NCBI RefSeq assembly: GCF_052857255.1
Contig: NC_135507.1
Coordinates: forward strand, 74,636,850 to 74,700,849
DNA length: 64,000 nt
Direction of reading: 5' to 3'
From: Amblyomma americanum
Lineage: Eukaryota; Arthropoda; Arachnida; Ixodida; Ixodidae
Of this stretch, positions 21,644 through 34,100 are shown piece by piece; the first letter of the stretch is position 1, and the number at the start of each line of letters is the position of its first letter. The notes beneath the pieces are model-generated. The model had not been told where the DNA came from. It searched no databases and saw nothing but the letters and a program-made list of their open reading frames with translations. Position numbers and translations under genes: made by a program.

Positions 21644-22897
21644 TGTGACATTCCGTGTGTGCTACGAGGATCCACGTTCGACGGCGCGGCGTAGACGGAG
21701 ACCCGTGACAGCGGCATCATCAATTACCCAGCCATGCTCTTTGAGTGACGACCAGAACAACCGGACCCGCCGCCGCCCCGGGGAAACAGGCTTTATCCTC
21801 CCCAATTTCCGGGCACATTCCAGGACAAGGGAGCTGTCAGCGGGCCAGAGCGCGCCGTACCACAGCCGACGCTATGCGCTACCGCGAAGACAACATTCTT
21901 TCCCTCCTTCCCCTTTCGACGTGGGCTATCGCCGGGAAGGCACCCACAGCTTCCCGCCGTGCCTCGTGAACAAAAGCGCATTCCCAGAAGGGCCGTGACG
22001 GACACCTGTCATGGCGGACAGGCAGTACTCGCCAAGAATGTGGAAAGACAGGCGCTAGTGAATTAGCTCCGAAGAGCCTGTGTATACTCTCACTTGAGAG
22101 AGAGTGGTGGCGTTTTTGTTGTTTATTTAGTTTGTATTGTTAACAGACTCTGGGTTCTAGGCTAAGCCCAACCCAAGGGGTGGTCCCCATCTCGCATGTT
22201 ATTTTGGATTGGAGAATGGATGCTTTGGGCGGGCCACTGGAAATGACCGCCCTTAGTCCTTTGTTAATCAAGTGCTTAAAAGCACATGTAAACGGATGCA
22301 GTCCAGTCTGAGCAGGGGCTCCATGCTTAGCATGTAATGTGATGCTACTTAGGCACTAACCTGCCCGGTCGATGAGTAAAGTTGTGATGCTACTTAGGCA
22401 CTAACCTGCCCGGTCGATGAGTAAAGTAGTGCAAAGTTTGTTCTTTTGTAAATTCAGTTCTGCTTTTTCCAGTTTAACTCTCTGTATATGTATGTTGTAA
22501 AATTATGCTCTGCTGTCATCATCTACAAGCTCGCCTCCTGTTCATCTTCCAAGCCGAACGACACTAGAGGAAGGGTTTGTGAACCATCCTCGAAGAAACG
22601 GACGACTATTGAAATTCTACTGCATACACGCTGAGGACGACATCGTTCGCCAAGAGGGCCTTCAGCGCCGAAGCCCGACGGCGTGCAGCTTCTGCCAGCA
22701 ACCGCTCGAGCCCAACTCCGGAGCCACTCCATCGCCCCCTTGAAGTCGTCGGCACGTAAGCTCGGACGCCCCAGCCTCTGATGTATAACCTTAATCATGT
22801 GTAATTATTGAATATACCTGTTTGTTTAAACTGAGCCATACGGTGTCTCTTTGCCTCTAGGTCCCGTGTGGACCTGCGCATTATGGGGGTCATCACA
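21644..22897 (+). repeat. 3' LTR of gypsy copy 1
   Basis: 1,254 bp with the same termini as the 5' LTR and the same 45-bp tandem duplication. It retains the 24 bp that the 5' LTR lacks. Confidence 0.95.
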
Positions 22898-25379
22898 ACA
22901 CAAAGAAAGCTGCGATGTAAGTCTAAAGTACTTGCAGTATAACAAATTTAGTGAGGAAATCTGCATTGTACGTTCTTATCGATGGTGACTATAGTTTGTG
23001 AACATTGCGCTCAGTGATTTTGTACAGCGTAATCCGATAGTATTAAAAAACGAAAATAGGTAATGTGAGCATAAAATTCAGCATATCAGTCAGTCCTCGT
23101 TAGAAGCGGCGTCATCCACGCGACGGACGCCCTTCTATATGCATAGATTCACGTCAAGATGCCGCACTTGACAAATGGGTTCATTGGGCTACCGGGCGCG
23201 CAGCCGATGGCGTCGGAGAACCCTTGGACGTTTCGGAAGATGTCATCGCACTCGTCGTCGCCGGCCGCAGGGAACGCGCGCTCGCTGCCCAGGCAGGTTG
23301 AGTGGCACGCTGCGATGAAGAACAGTGCGGCGCTGCTGTAGCCCTCGAACCCTTCGAGAAGTTCGTCGCACCCCTCTGAGGCGGCGCTGCGTTGTCTGTA
23401 CGCTTGCAGCGACACCTCGAGGGCGAGCGCGTGCTCAAGCTGACGGAGTACGGGGTAGAGATTTCCGCGTTCGCCGCTTCTGTTCGCGGCGCACTGCAGC
23501 GACCTACGGTGGAGAACCCGGCTTCTGGCGAAATGATGTAGCTGCGATTAGCGATTAATAGCCTAATGTACTATCAGACAGTTCTTGCGTATGTGCGAAC
23601 ACACTACACACACTTGCACAATTGCCCATTTTTTTAAATGTGTGTTTAGCTCGTTCGCCTTGTACTGTCTTACTAGCATGACCAGTTAGCTGACGAACGA
23701 TTGCAAAAGGCGCTGAAAGAAAAAATGACGTGCACTTAAGTCGCCTTACGTGCGGAAATGTGAAGCTGTGCGCGGTTAAAGTCACTTGATATTGCGCGGT
23801 CAACCAATTGCGTCATCTGCTGCGCCAGCGTCATACATTGTGAGGGGCGTTCTCAGTAGATGCTGCATGATGGCGCTACAACTGCACGCCAAGCACGAAG
23901 GAAATTTACCGGAAACGGAGGAAGTTTAGCACTCGCTTGATTGCGACATCTGTAATTAATATGCTCATAATTACTCATGTAGGCTTCAGAATATATCTCG
24001 AAAAAACTTTTAAGCACTGTGCATTCCCTACACGTGGCATTATTCAGCTAGAAATGTCGAAGTGTTGTGGCGGAGTCGTAGCGCACCAGTCTCATACGCT
24101 GGCGGCCTTTGTTCGATTTCCGCATAAATCCAATGTTCTAATTAAATTACTGTAAACCTATGACTGCCAGCTCGTGTGGACACCTTTGTGGACATCCTCT
24201 GTCTACAACATCCGCCCAAGCTACTCCTGAGCTAAGAAAGGCTTTTGCCTTAAAAAGGTGACCTCCTACATAATTATTTGCCTATACTCCAACAGCTGCG
24301 CATCATTATCAGCACCTGAAAGTAGGCGTATTTTGATCCGTCGAAATCATTTCAACTATAAAATACAATCCTAATCAACCGCAATAATGGATTTTCTAGT
24401 TTTTTTTCTGCAGGCTCATTCGGTAGCAATCGCCATTCAGTGAAACAGAATGAAAGCTAGCTGATTCCTTATTCAACCTGGTGCAAATAATGAAAAGCAG
24501 AAATAATTGGGGAGCGCTGGCCTCGCGCGACAGGATGCCAGGGAGGCAAGAGGTGATATTTCCCTTGGCGATCCAACTCAGACAAACATAACCTGGGCTC
24601 CTTCCTGGCCACCAGCGTCTACGAGGCAATGAGATCACTGATGCGGCAGCCCGAGCGCTTACGCACCGGACTCCTCTTCAGCCGCTTTTGCGGTTCCTCG
24701 AAATTTTAATTCAATATTGCGACAGCCAACGCCTCTACACGGCCCTTGCCGAAGGGCTGTGTAAGAAGGAGGAGCGAACTCTGCGGCGCCTGCAGACAGG
24801 AAATCTTTCCTGTCCTGCTGCAGTGAAACACTTTCATCATAACATAGGTGGAGAGAGATGCGATATCGTTCACACGATGTGAGCATGTACTGAGAATCGT
24901 CACGTTCCCCGACCTCTACCCGAGAGACATGGAAGACTGCCCTCCTCAACTGCTTCACTTTGGAGTCCCAACGGGCTCTGGTAAAGCGGGCCCGTGACGG
25001 GGCCTAGTCGGCAGTGTCCCGGACTAAGGACACCGACCTTGCAGCGAGGTCTTCTGATGCCCTAACTCTCTTTTCGAGCTTTAAAAAAGTTTTTCACCAC
25101 CACCACCAAGCCAGTGTCCTTGGGGTCGTCAAACTACTTCCCACGGAAGAAAGAAACGGACGAAAGAGGGGGCGAGAGAGGGGTGAGAAGCAGCGAGCGG
25201 GAAGAAAACCTGTTTTCTGCACGTGACACTTCCAAACGAGCTGATTAATATTAACTTGCATTTCTGAGCCTATTAAGACGGCATGTCTTGGTAGTATCAG
25301 GGGACGTCTTTTGTGCTGTTTTTACCTTAGCAAGTAGGTGTGAAGCGTTGCAAGCACACGCCAGAGGGCTCAACAAAGT

Positions 25380-25740
25380 GAAAGGTCAAGGCACGTAACG
25401 TGCGCGCCCGTCCGGCACGGCGACGTCACGTCGGTCAAAGCGATACCATTTACAGCCCAACGGCGCTTCATCGCCGACGCATTCGGGGGCTTCGGTCCAC
25501 TCCGACCGCACTGGTGGAAACTTGGAGCTGTGTCTCTATTTAGCGCCGAGTGCGTCAGTAGCCGCCGGTCCGAAAGAGCGCTTCCCCCCCTCTCCGCGGC
25601 TGCGCTGCTTCGCGAATCTAATACAGATGGCGCGGCGAACGTCTGCGCATGCGCTTCCAGGCACAGCCGTTGTGCCGCGCCGGAGCGGTTGGACTGCAGG
25701 AGAGTCGGATTTGCGCCTGGCGCAGTATGACTAGCTTGAC
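25380..25740. promoter_or_regulatory. GC-rich intronic block with NRF-1/CRE-like motifs, left arm
   Basis: A CpG-rich island in otherwise AT-rich intron. TGCGCATGCGC at 25644-25654 fits the NRF-1 palindrome, and CGACGTCACG at 25421 resembles a CRE. The block is kept in the right arm (56400-56790). A promoter role is inference. Confidence 0.35.
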
Positions 25741-27389
25741 GTGATTGACCAAAGTGAAACATTCACTAAAGTGGTATGTTGGGGCAGAAAGGAATATGAG
25801 CTTTCACTTCGCGATTCATTTTGAGCACGCGATTCTGCGGAGTTGCTTCATAGTCGGCTACCTGTCGGTGAACAGTCGGCTAAGTGCCGAGGCGACGTGG
25901 TAGCCAAGGCCTCCGTGGTTCATGGCCGGCGCGGCGCTCTCATCCAGAGAGGGAAAGGAGAATGCATACGGCAGCAGCGCCAAGTCACGGCCCGGAAGAA
26001 GAGTGAACCAGTCGGCGAACTCGATTCGCACCGAGACCGCGAGGTCATTCGCGTCCACGTGGTCCAGGTTGACCGCCTGCCAGTTGTCCACCAACGAAGT
26101 GTTCATGTCAGGGAAGGTCGGCTCGTCCTGCTTGGGCTGCATAGCGAAGAAAGAAAGGCCGCAGAGTTGGAATTAGTTCACTACTAAGATAGGACTATAT
26201 CTAGTGCTAGGAGGCGAGGAAAATATTTCAGACATGGTACTGGCGCGAAACACACACGCGCACAAGACAGGGTACGGGACGAGCGCAAACTTACAGCTGA
26301 TTTTATTCAACGGACACATCATATATTTGATAGAAAAAGAATACACTTTGATCATGCGCAGCGAAAGGGTACAGCATGTGACAATCAGCAGCACACCAAG
26401 GCCAGAACTTCATCGTCTTATCGGGGAAGGCTACCTTCCTATTGAACAGTACAATCGAAGAATCAGTGATGCATGCATCTCCTCTTTATGAAATACGGTT
26501 CCATATCTTCGCATGCGATTGAATCGGGACTCTAGCCCGGAACTCTATTCTCATTCAGCCGTGGCCGACAGTCACTGCGGGAAAGGCAATGCTGAGCCAA
26601 ATTAGATCCCTCCCTCGTTGTTAGCGATAACCCATGTTCCCGTGCACTGTCGTTCAAGCAGAGTCCAGTCCGACAACTAGCCCGACAACACGTTCTACTG
26701 AGGAAAATATTCTCAGAAGTGTGTTTTCGGGCACTAAAGGGGAGCATAAAGAGGAATCATAATCACCACAAAATGTGTCCTCTGTTTGGGAGAAGCATTT
26801 GCCATCGACCTACAATTCACGCTACACTAGCTAGACACAGTTTATCCCTAGACACTTCCTAGTACCATCCGCCCACCTGCCTCCTTGCTGTATGTGTCTT
26901 GTCTTGGAGTACACTTCATTACCTCATGGGGCCATCCGGGATCTTCCCTTTTCATTGCAAGCCCTATGTTTTCTTTATGTATTACAGAGGAAGGTGCAGT
27001 CGGATATCATAAATGGAAAACATCGCGATAGTCAGACTTCTGGGTTAAAGGAGCTGTTCTTCGTCGAGGATGTTGGCAGCATTTCTATGACCCTACTTTC
27101 AGTTGAAGCGTCGCAAAGTAAACAGGAAGGTTGGAAAGAAGCCTTGCGAACCAGCATCTACCGGCGGCGTTGCTTGAGGCATAAATGTAGTAGTAAGTGG
27201 TGCATTAAAATAATAATAACAAGTGAGGAAAAGCTTTTTGCTCATCTGCCATCGATACGAATTATCTGAGCTGGGGAAACGGAAATAAAGGATAGCAGGC
27301 AAAATGGAGAAGTGCCAATGAAAGAGGTGAGGGGACAGGAAAAGAGGTAGGGGGAATGAGGCATCCACGCCACTCTTCTTTCTCAAAGC

Positions 27390-27640
27390 GCTGCCGTGTT
27401 GGTACAGTGGTTATGGTATTCGGGTGCTGACCCGGAAGACGTGGGTACGATCCCGGCCGCGACGGTCGCATTTCGATGCTAACGAAATGCTAGAGGCCCA
27501 TGTACTGTTCGATGCCATTGCCCGATAAATAACCCCAGGCGGTCGAAATTACCCGGAGCCCCCCACTATGGCGTCCATCATAGCCTGAGCTGCATTGGCG
27601 CGTTAAGCACCATGTAACCATAGTACTAAAAAAGCACTCA
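27390..27640 (+). mobile_element. Second tRNA-derived SINE family, left-arm copy
   Basis: The tRNA-like head has an A-box-like TACAGTGGTTATGG and a B-box-like GGGTACGATCC, followed by a body ending ACCATGTAACCATAG. The homologous copy at 50817-51045 lies at the matching place in the other arm, so this insertion predates the duplication. Confidence 0.65.
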
Positions 27641-28926
27641 CAATATGAGGTATCACATTGTACTCCACCGAAATATCTCTCAGGCCATGATGTTGAGCAG
27701 CTAGAGCAGCAGCGTTTAGATCCCACATTTATCTCACCACTAGGTCTGCGCTTATTGGTTCTTCAGCCAGCGCCAAAGTAGTGGCGCTACTTATCTCTTG
27801 TGTGAAAATATGTTGGCGATTTTTGCCTTCCAAGTTGTTCGTACGGCAGCGGAAGCTGTGAGGATCCAGGATTTCGAGGTACTTAAGGAACGTGGATCAT
27901 CACACCCGTAGTACAGCCTCGAATGAGAAGTAAAGCGCTATTTTCTGTGAATTAGGATGTACTAGGGACGTCTTAGAGGTCTGGAGTCCTACAAGAAGAT
28001 TCTTGGAGGCACACAAAGTTGAATGCACCAATATCCATTATATTACATTGCCCGCTGGCGTTAATGATTCCCGTCAACCCCGTTTAAAAAGGGTATTCGG
28101 CCAAGGTATAACAAAGAACTAAAATTATATACAACTGCAACAAAATGGCCGTGGCCTCTCTAGACCCCTCTGCATAAGTGATCTCATTCAGTGTCTTGAA
28201 CGTTCTAAAGTCAAATTTTAAAACGCGCTCACGAATTATTCATCAATGTACCCCCTTTGCTGGAAGGCGAGAAAAAATTTTGAACGTTATTTTCCTCCCA
28301 TCTAACCTTGAGTACCCAAGGATGACGTCAGAGCTGCTCAAGTCCTGGACGACTATGCGGAGAGGGTCCCACAGTCGCCAATGCTCGAGACGGGCAGCGA
28401 AGGCCCTGCGGGTGTCCATGACCAGAAGCTGCGCACTGCGCTTAGCGCTGCCGGAGATGACTTCCTCGTCGTATGCGCCGAAGACCTCGGTGCCGCTCAG
28501 CAGGTACACCTTGCTCAGGCAGAGGGCGCCGTGGTAGAGTTCAGCTCTCGTTTTGCTGCGCCAAAATCATGCGCACGCCGATATTTAGCGGCAGTGTACG
28601 CAATTGAACGCGCTTTTATTCCGTGAGTCTGCATCCGGCAAACTTTTGTCCATGGCTGTGCCCCTACATTTCTTTCTTACTACTCTAAGGTCATGAATAA
28701 CCTACCAATTTTGATTGGTGTTATTGTGTATGCGATATATAAGGCACACAATTCCCTGTCATGTTGCACTACTTTCGGCTTCCTGTCTCTAAAGTCCTAT
28801 GTATGGATTCAAAGAACAAACATTTGATAATTCTCTCTGATTTACTCAATTGCTTCGACTTTGAACATGTTTTCTTTGAGTCTTTTCTTATTTAAACTTG
28901 AGGTTATAAGGATCATCCATTCGAAC

Positions 28927-29022
28927 GGATGCAGAGAGGTTCAAGTCATCTAGCCATGACTTGTGGAATTTTATGGATGCAGAGAGGTTGAAGCCACCTA
29001 GCCACGACTTGTGAAATTTTGC
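28927..29022 (-). repeat. 48-bp tandem duplication, coding phase
   Basis: Two adjacent 48-bp units start at 28927 and 28975 (GGATGCAGAGAGGTT...). Since 48 is 16 codons, the duplication keeps the frame of the orphan exon that overlaps it. Confidence 0.75.
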
Positions 29023-29213
29023 TCTTGTCTTCATTTAGCCACCAATCAGGTAAGCTTCGCTTCGTTACTTCAACCCGCTTAAAATCTACTTTTCCTTCAC
29101 TGTCCTTAAACCCCAATGTTTTGAATAAATCAGCGGCATCTGTGTGCCCCAGCGCGGCCATATGCAAAACAGATGGGTGGACCCCGTGGCATGCGCCTGC
29201 GACGAATATGGGC
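28946..29213 (-). CDS. Orphan putative exon, unknown family
   Basis: A minus-strand frame opens after TATACATTACAG (exon start 29213) and runs about 90 codons with good amino-acid composition (VLHMAALGHTDAADLFKTLG, SLPDWWLNEDKSKI). Its 3' part is duplicated in frame. It lies at the inner edge of the left arm, outside the duplicated region, next to an RTE scrap. I do not recognise the family. It could be an exon of a lost gene or a spurious frame. Confidence 0.3.
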
Positions 29214-29245
29214 CTGTAATGTATATCAGAAGCATTTAAGAAGTT

Positions 29246-29345
29246 CGTAGGGATAGGGTGGCCGCAGCAGGCACAGGGCAAGGTTAACTGGACAGATATA
29301 GGAGCCTTTGTTCTGTAGTGGGCGTAGTAAGGCTGATGACGATTA
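29246..29345 (+). mobile_element. RTE LINE 3'-end scrap
   Basis: GATAGGGTGGCCGCAGCAGG followed by GTGGGCGTAGTAAGGCTGATGA matches the terminal segment of the RTE-type LINE seen at 5673. About 100 bp; truncated. Confidence 0.7.
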
Positions 29346-29817
29346 CGATTATGGCGCCTGTTTCAGATCATCCAACAAGTAAAAATAGGAAAAGCGCACA
29401 GCGTGTCCTTTAGCGAGTATGGATGTGAGCAATAGAGAATCAGACATTCCTATCCCTGGTGATCCACATTTTATGAGGCGGAGTACCAGAACGGAGCACT
29501 AGAACGGAACACTAGAACGGAGCTCAGATGGGAGGCTACTAAGCGTTCAGGCAGTGAAGAAGATGTCCACGTGGAGCTCGTTCTTCTGCAAGCGATGATG
29601 GCGTGCCTCTGGTCATGTGAGAAAGAAGATTTCGAGTCGAATACTGACGTGCTGACGTGTTCTTGCTGGTGCTTGGCTTCGAGCTCAACTGTGGTGTCCT
29701 GGTGGTGCCTACGTGGTCATCTCTGGTGAGGCCGTTCTGTGTGGGGGATTTGGCCAGGTCTCAGGTTAGGTCTGTAGGCCAGGTTAATGTGCATTTGAGG
29801 GTGCGTTTGGCTCAGGT

Positions 29818-31062
29818 ATGTCGCTGACCTCCCCGGGTGGAGGGACGGCAACCTGGTTTGCCAGCTTGCCCACCCAAAGCTTGCCGCTAGAAAATTTTCG
29901 TAAAAATGGAATTGACATCATCCCTGTGGCTCTCGTGCCGATCGGTGAGGGAACGATCAAGATGAAAAGCCCCAAGGTCCTTCAGCAGGAGCTAAGATCT
30001 CTCACTACCCACTACCTCCAGATCTCTGAGGTGCGACCGTTCGGCCGGAGAGGCATTGTTTGCAGGTCCGCTGACATTGATTGTGTCACAGACCTGCTCC
30101 AGTGCAAAATATTTCAGTCCTTAGCGGTTAAAGCCTTCATCCCGGAACAGCTCGCATGTTCCAAAGGTATTGTTCGTGGCGTGGACCCAGCATGTTCCCC
30201 GCAGGATATACTGGAGGAGTTTCAGGATGCAGGTGTGGGGGTTCTTTCTGTCTACCGGTGCAGTAGAGAATTCAATGGTGTGCGTGTTGCGACAGAGTCA
30301 GTTATCACTACGTTTGCTGGTTCCTCCTGTCCTTCTGAACTCAAGGTTTGGCCGATAGTGTATCGTGTGGACCCTCTGCAGCCCCGTCCTCTTCAGTGCA
30401 ACAACTGTTGGCGTTTCGGTCACAGTGGTAAAGCGTGTAAGTCGGCGACCCGCTGCCGGGTTTGTGGAGAAGGGCATTCAGATGACAGCTGCGCCTCTGA
30501 TCAGCCCCAGTGTTGCCTATGCAAGGGCAACCACTCAGCTGATGATGTCAACTGCTCGAAACGAGCCGACGAACAAAGCCTGCTCGATATCATTCAAGCG
30601 AAACGATGTTCGAGAGCAGATGCTTATGCACTTCTGGATCGGAGGGATAATACATATGCCAGCCGTGCGCGAAGCTCTGTTGCTGATATACCGTCAAGTT
30701 TGACTACTTCAATAGTGTCCTCAGTAGAACAGGCTCTTTCTGTGGTGGTCGAGCGAATGCTGGGCAGTTTCACCGAGGCTCTATCTCAACTTGTTGCTGA
30801 CCAATCTCTGCCTACTGAATCACATGTTTCGGCGGCTACGCCGGCATCACTCCCGAGTACTGCTAGTAAGAGTCATTCCATGTCGCCTCCTACCGTGCCC
30901 CAAGTACCGCCTGCCAACAGCGCTCCTGACAGTGCCGCTCACGTAGATCCTTGTAGCATGGACGTTGAAATGCTCACCACTTCCCAGAAGCGTCGAGCTT
31001 CTTTCTCACCCTCGAATCAGCTGTTCCGCAAGTCAAAGCAAAGAAAGGACCCCCCAAATTAA
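29818..31062 (+). CDS. LINE ORF1 protein, triple zinc knuckle
   Basis: A gag-like RNA-binding protein of 414 residues. The N-terminal half resembles the RRM-like part of I/Jockey ORF1. Three CCHC knuckles follow at about residues 197-243 (CNNCWRFGHSGKAC, CRVCGEGHSDDSC, CCLCKGNHSADDVNC), then a Ser/Pro-rich tail with a basic end (KRRASFSP, FRKSKQRK). It would coat element RNA and guide it to the nucleus. Intact. It ends 58 bases before ORF2. Confidence 0.85.
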   Translation: MSLTSPGGGTATWFASLPTQSLPLENFRKNGIDIIPVALVPIGEGTIKMKSPKVLQQELRSLTTHYLQISEVRPFGRRGIVCRSADIDCVTDLLQCKIFQSLAVKAFIPEQLACSKGIVRGVDPACSPQDILEEFQDAGVGVLSVYRCSREFNGVRVATESVITTFAGSSCPSELKVWPIVYRVDPLQPRPLQCNNCWRFGHSGKACKSATRCRVCGEGHSDDSCASDQPQCCLCKGNHSADDVNCSKRADEQSLLDIIQAKRCSRADAYALLDRRDNTYASRARSSVADIPSSLTTSIVSSVEQALSVVVERMLGSFTEALSQLVADQSLPTESHVSAATPASLPSTASKSHSMSPPTVPQVPPANSAPDSAAHVDPCSMDVEMLTTSQKRRASFSPSNQLFRKSKQRKDPPN

Positions 31063-31120
31063 TTCCCCAGACTGATGTGCTGAAGGAGGCTGTTGATGCC
31101 TCTTTAACCAGTCGATAATC

Positions 31121-34100
31121 ATGGCGGGTCTAAAAGTTATGCAGTGGAATTGTCGCTCCGTACTTTCTTCTTTACCGGATCTTGAATTACTTGTTCATAA
31201 ACATAATCCAGATATTGTGATTTTACAAGAAACGTGGCTCTCTCCACTTAAATCATTCACATTTAAAAAATTTCGTGTTTTCAGGGTAGATCGCGTGAAT
31301 GGCAGGGGTGGTGGGTTAATAACTATGATCTCTACGAAAATATGTCACCGGGCATCAATCTCGCAGACAGTTATGCGCCCTGACTGTGAGTTGTTGGCGG
31401 TTGAAATCTCCCTTCCACAGTGCGCCAAAGTCACTATTGCTAACGTCTACTTCCCAATCGGTGTTCACAGGACAGACTGTTTGGACACCTTACTGAGCGG
31501 CGCAAACAGCACAGTCATCGCAGGAGATTTTAATTCGCACCACAGTGCCTGGGATAGTCGCTCTGACTCCTGCGGCCAGCTTCTGTGGTCCTGGATGTCA
31601 ATGAATGCAGTGCGCTGCTGTAATTCCGGAGCAGTAACCTTTATGCGTGGAGGATCCCGTTCGATCATAGATTTAACATTAGCATCTCGTGGGGTTGGCG
31701 TATCTGCATGGTCAACTGAAGAATCAGGTACATCTAGTGACCACTTTCCAATAACCTTTTCTATTATATCCTCGCCTATCAGAAAAGGTGGTGCAACCAT
31801 GAAATTTCTAAACCACATTATGTACAAAAAATTGATATCTGCCTCACTCCCCTCCATAGTTAGCTCAGGTCGAGCACAAAGAGCTCAGCGGACAATTACC
31901 TTTCTGCAAGATGCTGCTGAGAGTTCTGTATTCTCGGTGTGCACTACTGCTCCTGCCAGACAGCCGTCTCCTTGGTGGACGGAGGAGTGTGAGAAAGCTT
32001 ATCGTCGTAGAAAAGCAGCCTGGAAAAGCCTTTCCTATAATCAGAGCCCAGCTAATTGGATAAATTATAAGTTCTTCTCTGCATGTTTCAAAAGAACTGT
32101 TAAAAAGGCAAAGGAGGATTATAATCAAAATTTAAACACGTATCTCTCAAAACCCCAGAATAAGAAGGCTCTCTATAGATTCATGGCGCAGAATAACAGC
32201 TCTCCGGCCTCCAATCGCATAAGGTCAATGGTAATGTCTCCGCAGGAGGCTAAGCAAAACCTTGAACGCATCGCGCAGGGGCTGGCCTTACGTTTCCAGG
32301 TACAGAAAGCAGAACCTTTGCACATTCTCACCCCCAGCTCGGACTATCCTGAGGTCGACGTGTCGGAGCTCCTGCAAATTGTTTCCTCGATGCACTCTGC
32401 TGCTCCGGGATCTGACGGGATTACTGTGGGCATGTTAAAGATTTTAGCGCACGACTTTCCAACTCACCTTCTAGATATTGTAAATGCGTCATTGGAAACC
32501 TCTTGGATTCCTCAGAGTTGGAAAATTGCGAAAATAATTTTACTTTTAAAAAATGCAGACAATGGATTTCAATTAGACAATATTCGGCCGATTGCTTTAA
32601 CCTCAAATTTAGTAAAGCTAATAGAAAGAGTAGTACACAGTCGCCTCACAAAGCATGTTCATCACATTAACGGCCTCAGCCCCGCACAGATTGGCTTTCG
32701 TCGCGGTTGTTCCATATGGTCCGCGCATGTGGATCTCGAGAGCCGAATACGACTCTCAATGCGCCAGAGAGAAGTTTCGGCCTTGGTGACGCTTGACGTT
32801 GCGAAGGCCTATGACAGCGTGGAGCACACAGTCCTCATTAACAAGCTTGCTCAACTACAACCACCGCATTACCTCTACGCCTGGATTTGTGAATTTCTAA
32901 AAGATAGATTTTTCTTCTGTACAGACGGATCTTTTTGTTCTAATACCTATGGTCAATCAAGAGGTGTGCCGCAAGGCTCTGTTCTTTCTCCGCTGCTTTT
33001 CAACATATTAGTTCGGGACATCCCCATTCATCCTAACGTTACAGTTTATGTATACGCAGATGATATAGCTTTTTTCGCATCAGCAAATGATATTCATGTG
33101 CTCTACGGGTATTTGCAGGCATATCTGAATGCTCTTGAAGTCTGGTTGGACCAAATCAATTTATCACTTAATGTCAGCAAATGCGGCGTGCTGGTATTTC
33201 CACCCGACGCTCCTATGTACATCTCGCTAGCCTACCGCTCCACTCCAATTCCGCAGGTGGAGTCGGTTAAATACCTAGGTGTTACTTATGACCAAAATTT
33301 GGACTGGCGACACCATATTAAGAATAATGTTATTAAAGGGGAACGTGCACTGGGCTGTTTGACCCGAGTTGGCAATAAAAAGTTTGGCACGCGTCGTGAC
33401 ACGCTACTGTTGCTCTATAAGGCTTATATGAGACCGATTCTGGAATTTGGTTGCCCCTTGTTCTCTGGTAGCGCGAACTACAAGCTGCAGCCATTAGCCT
33501 TACTGGAAAGACGTGCCCTACGGCTATGCCTCGGGCTCCCAAAATCAGCTTCCAACGCTGTCCTTTATCTGGAAGCGCGTATCCCCAACCTCTATTCCCG
33601 CTTCCAACTTCTAACAGTGCGTACTTTCCTCAAGTCTTTTGACCCGGCCCCAGGCGTTAGTATTCCAATTTTTGTATCCCAACCACACCTTTTTTTGACT
33701 AATCACTGGCCACGTTATCAGCTTCCGCAAGTTAGGTTCACGCAGAATCTGTTAGCTCCGCTTCAGGTTGATCTGATCTCCTTGCAACGAGTTGCTGACA
33801 CGCAGGCTGATCCCGTCTTCTATTACGACTTTATTTTCCCGTCCCATGCGAAGCATATGCCCGCACATACCCTAAATGGTCTTCTTTCTGAACACCTACA
33901 GAATTTTCCACATCATACTGTTCTCTCCACTGATGCCTCCGGCAGCTGTGAGAAGGCGGCGATTGGCATATATTCGCAGGATCTAGATTGGAGCTACTCC
34001 GTTCGTATCCCTGATTATACTCCTATATTCTTCGCAGAGTTTTTGGCCATTGGTTTGTCTCTTCTCAAAATTCCCAGACATGTCGCACGGGTTCTTATTC

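Larger units (their letters stand above)
14937..22897 (+). mobile_element. Full-length Ty3/gypsy LTR retrotransposon, copy 1
   Basis: 7,961 bp bounded by TG...CA termini and flanked by the 4-bp duplication ACAC (14933-14936 and 22898-22901). Order: LTR, primer site, gag, -1 frameshift site, pol (protease, reverse transcriptase, RNase H, integrase), polypurine tract, LTR. There is no env-like frame between pol and the 3' LTR. By eye the LTRs differ at about four substitutions plus one 24-bp indel, so insertion was recent. The paralogous site in the right arm (near 59320) reads TTTG-GCAC-AAAG without the element. Confidence 0.95.
23149..28555 (-). pseudogene. Inverted duplicate of M13-like exons 7-9, frame-broken
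   Basis: Minus-strand exons at 28555-28307, 26136-25862 and 23541-23149 match exons 7-9 of the M13-like gene (49825-59071). Splice sites are kept. The first exon lacks 28 bases next to its donor compared with its partner, so it ends in another phase and the next exon would read into an early stop. The last exon lacks one base near 23512. No copies of exons 1-6 are present. The zinc motif is lost here too (VASALSR in place of VxxHExxH). The simplest reading is a partial duplicate that became a pseudogene. Use of other splice sites could rescue it. Confidence 0.7.
14226..28940. repeat. Large inverted duplication, left arm
   Basis: Inverted counterpart of 49430-60035. After removing the gypsy element (14937-22897), about 6.7 kb remains and matches the right arm collinearly in reverse: 14240-14900 with 59300-60030, 23149-23541 with 58678-59071, 25862-26136 with 56037-56311, 26500-26900 with 54840-55680, 27390-27640 with 50817-51045, and 28307-28555 with 49825-50101. 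Arms differ by substitutions and indels throughout, so this is a true duplication with some age. Confidence 0.85.

Noticed and set aside
25370..25762. 130-codon minus frame in the GC-rich block
   Set aside because: Its homologue in the right arm is broken and composition explains the open frame; a regulatory island fits better.
26204..26491. 95-codon frame repeated in both arms
   Set aside because: It overlaps a short dispersed repeat (GCGCGAAACAC...ACAGCTGATTTTATT) also hinted at near 38761; conservation follows from the arm duplication, not from coding.
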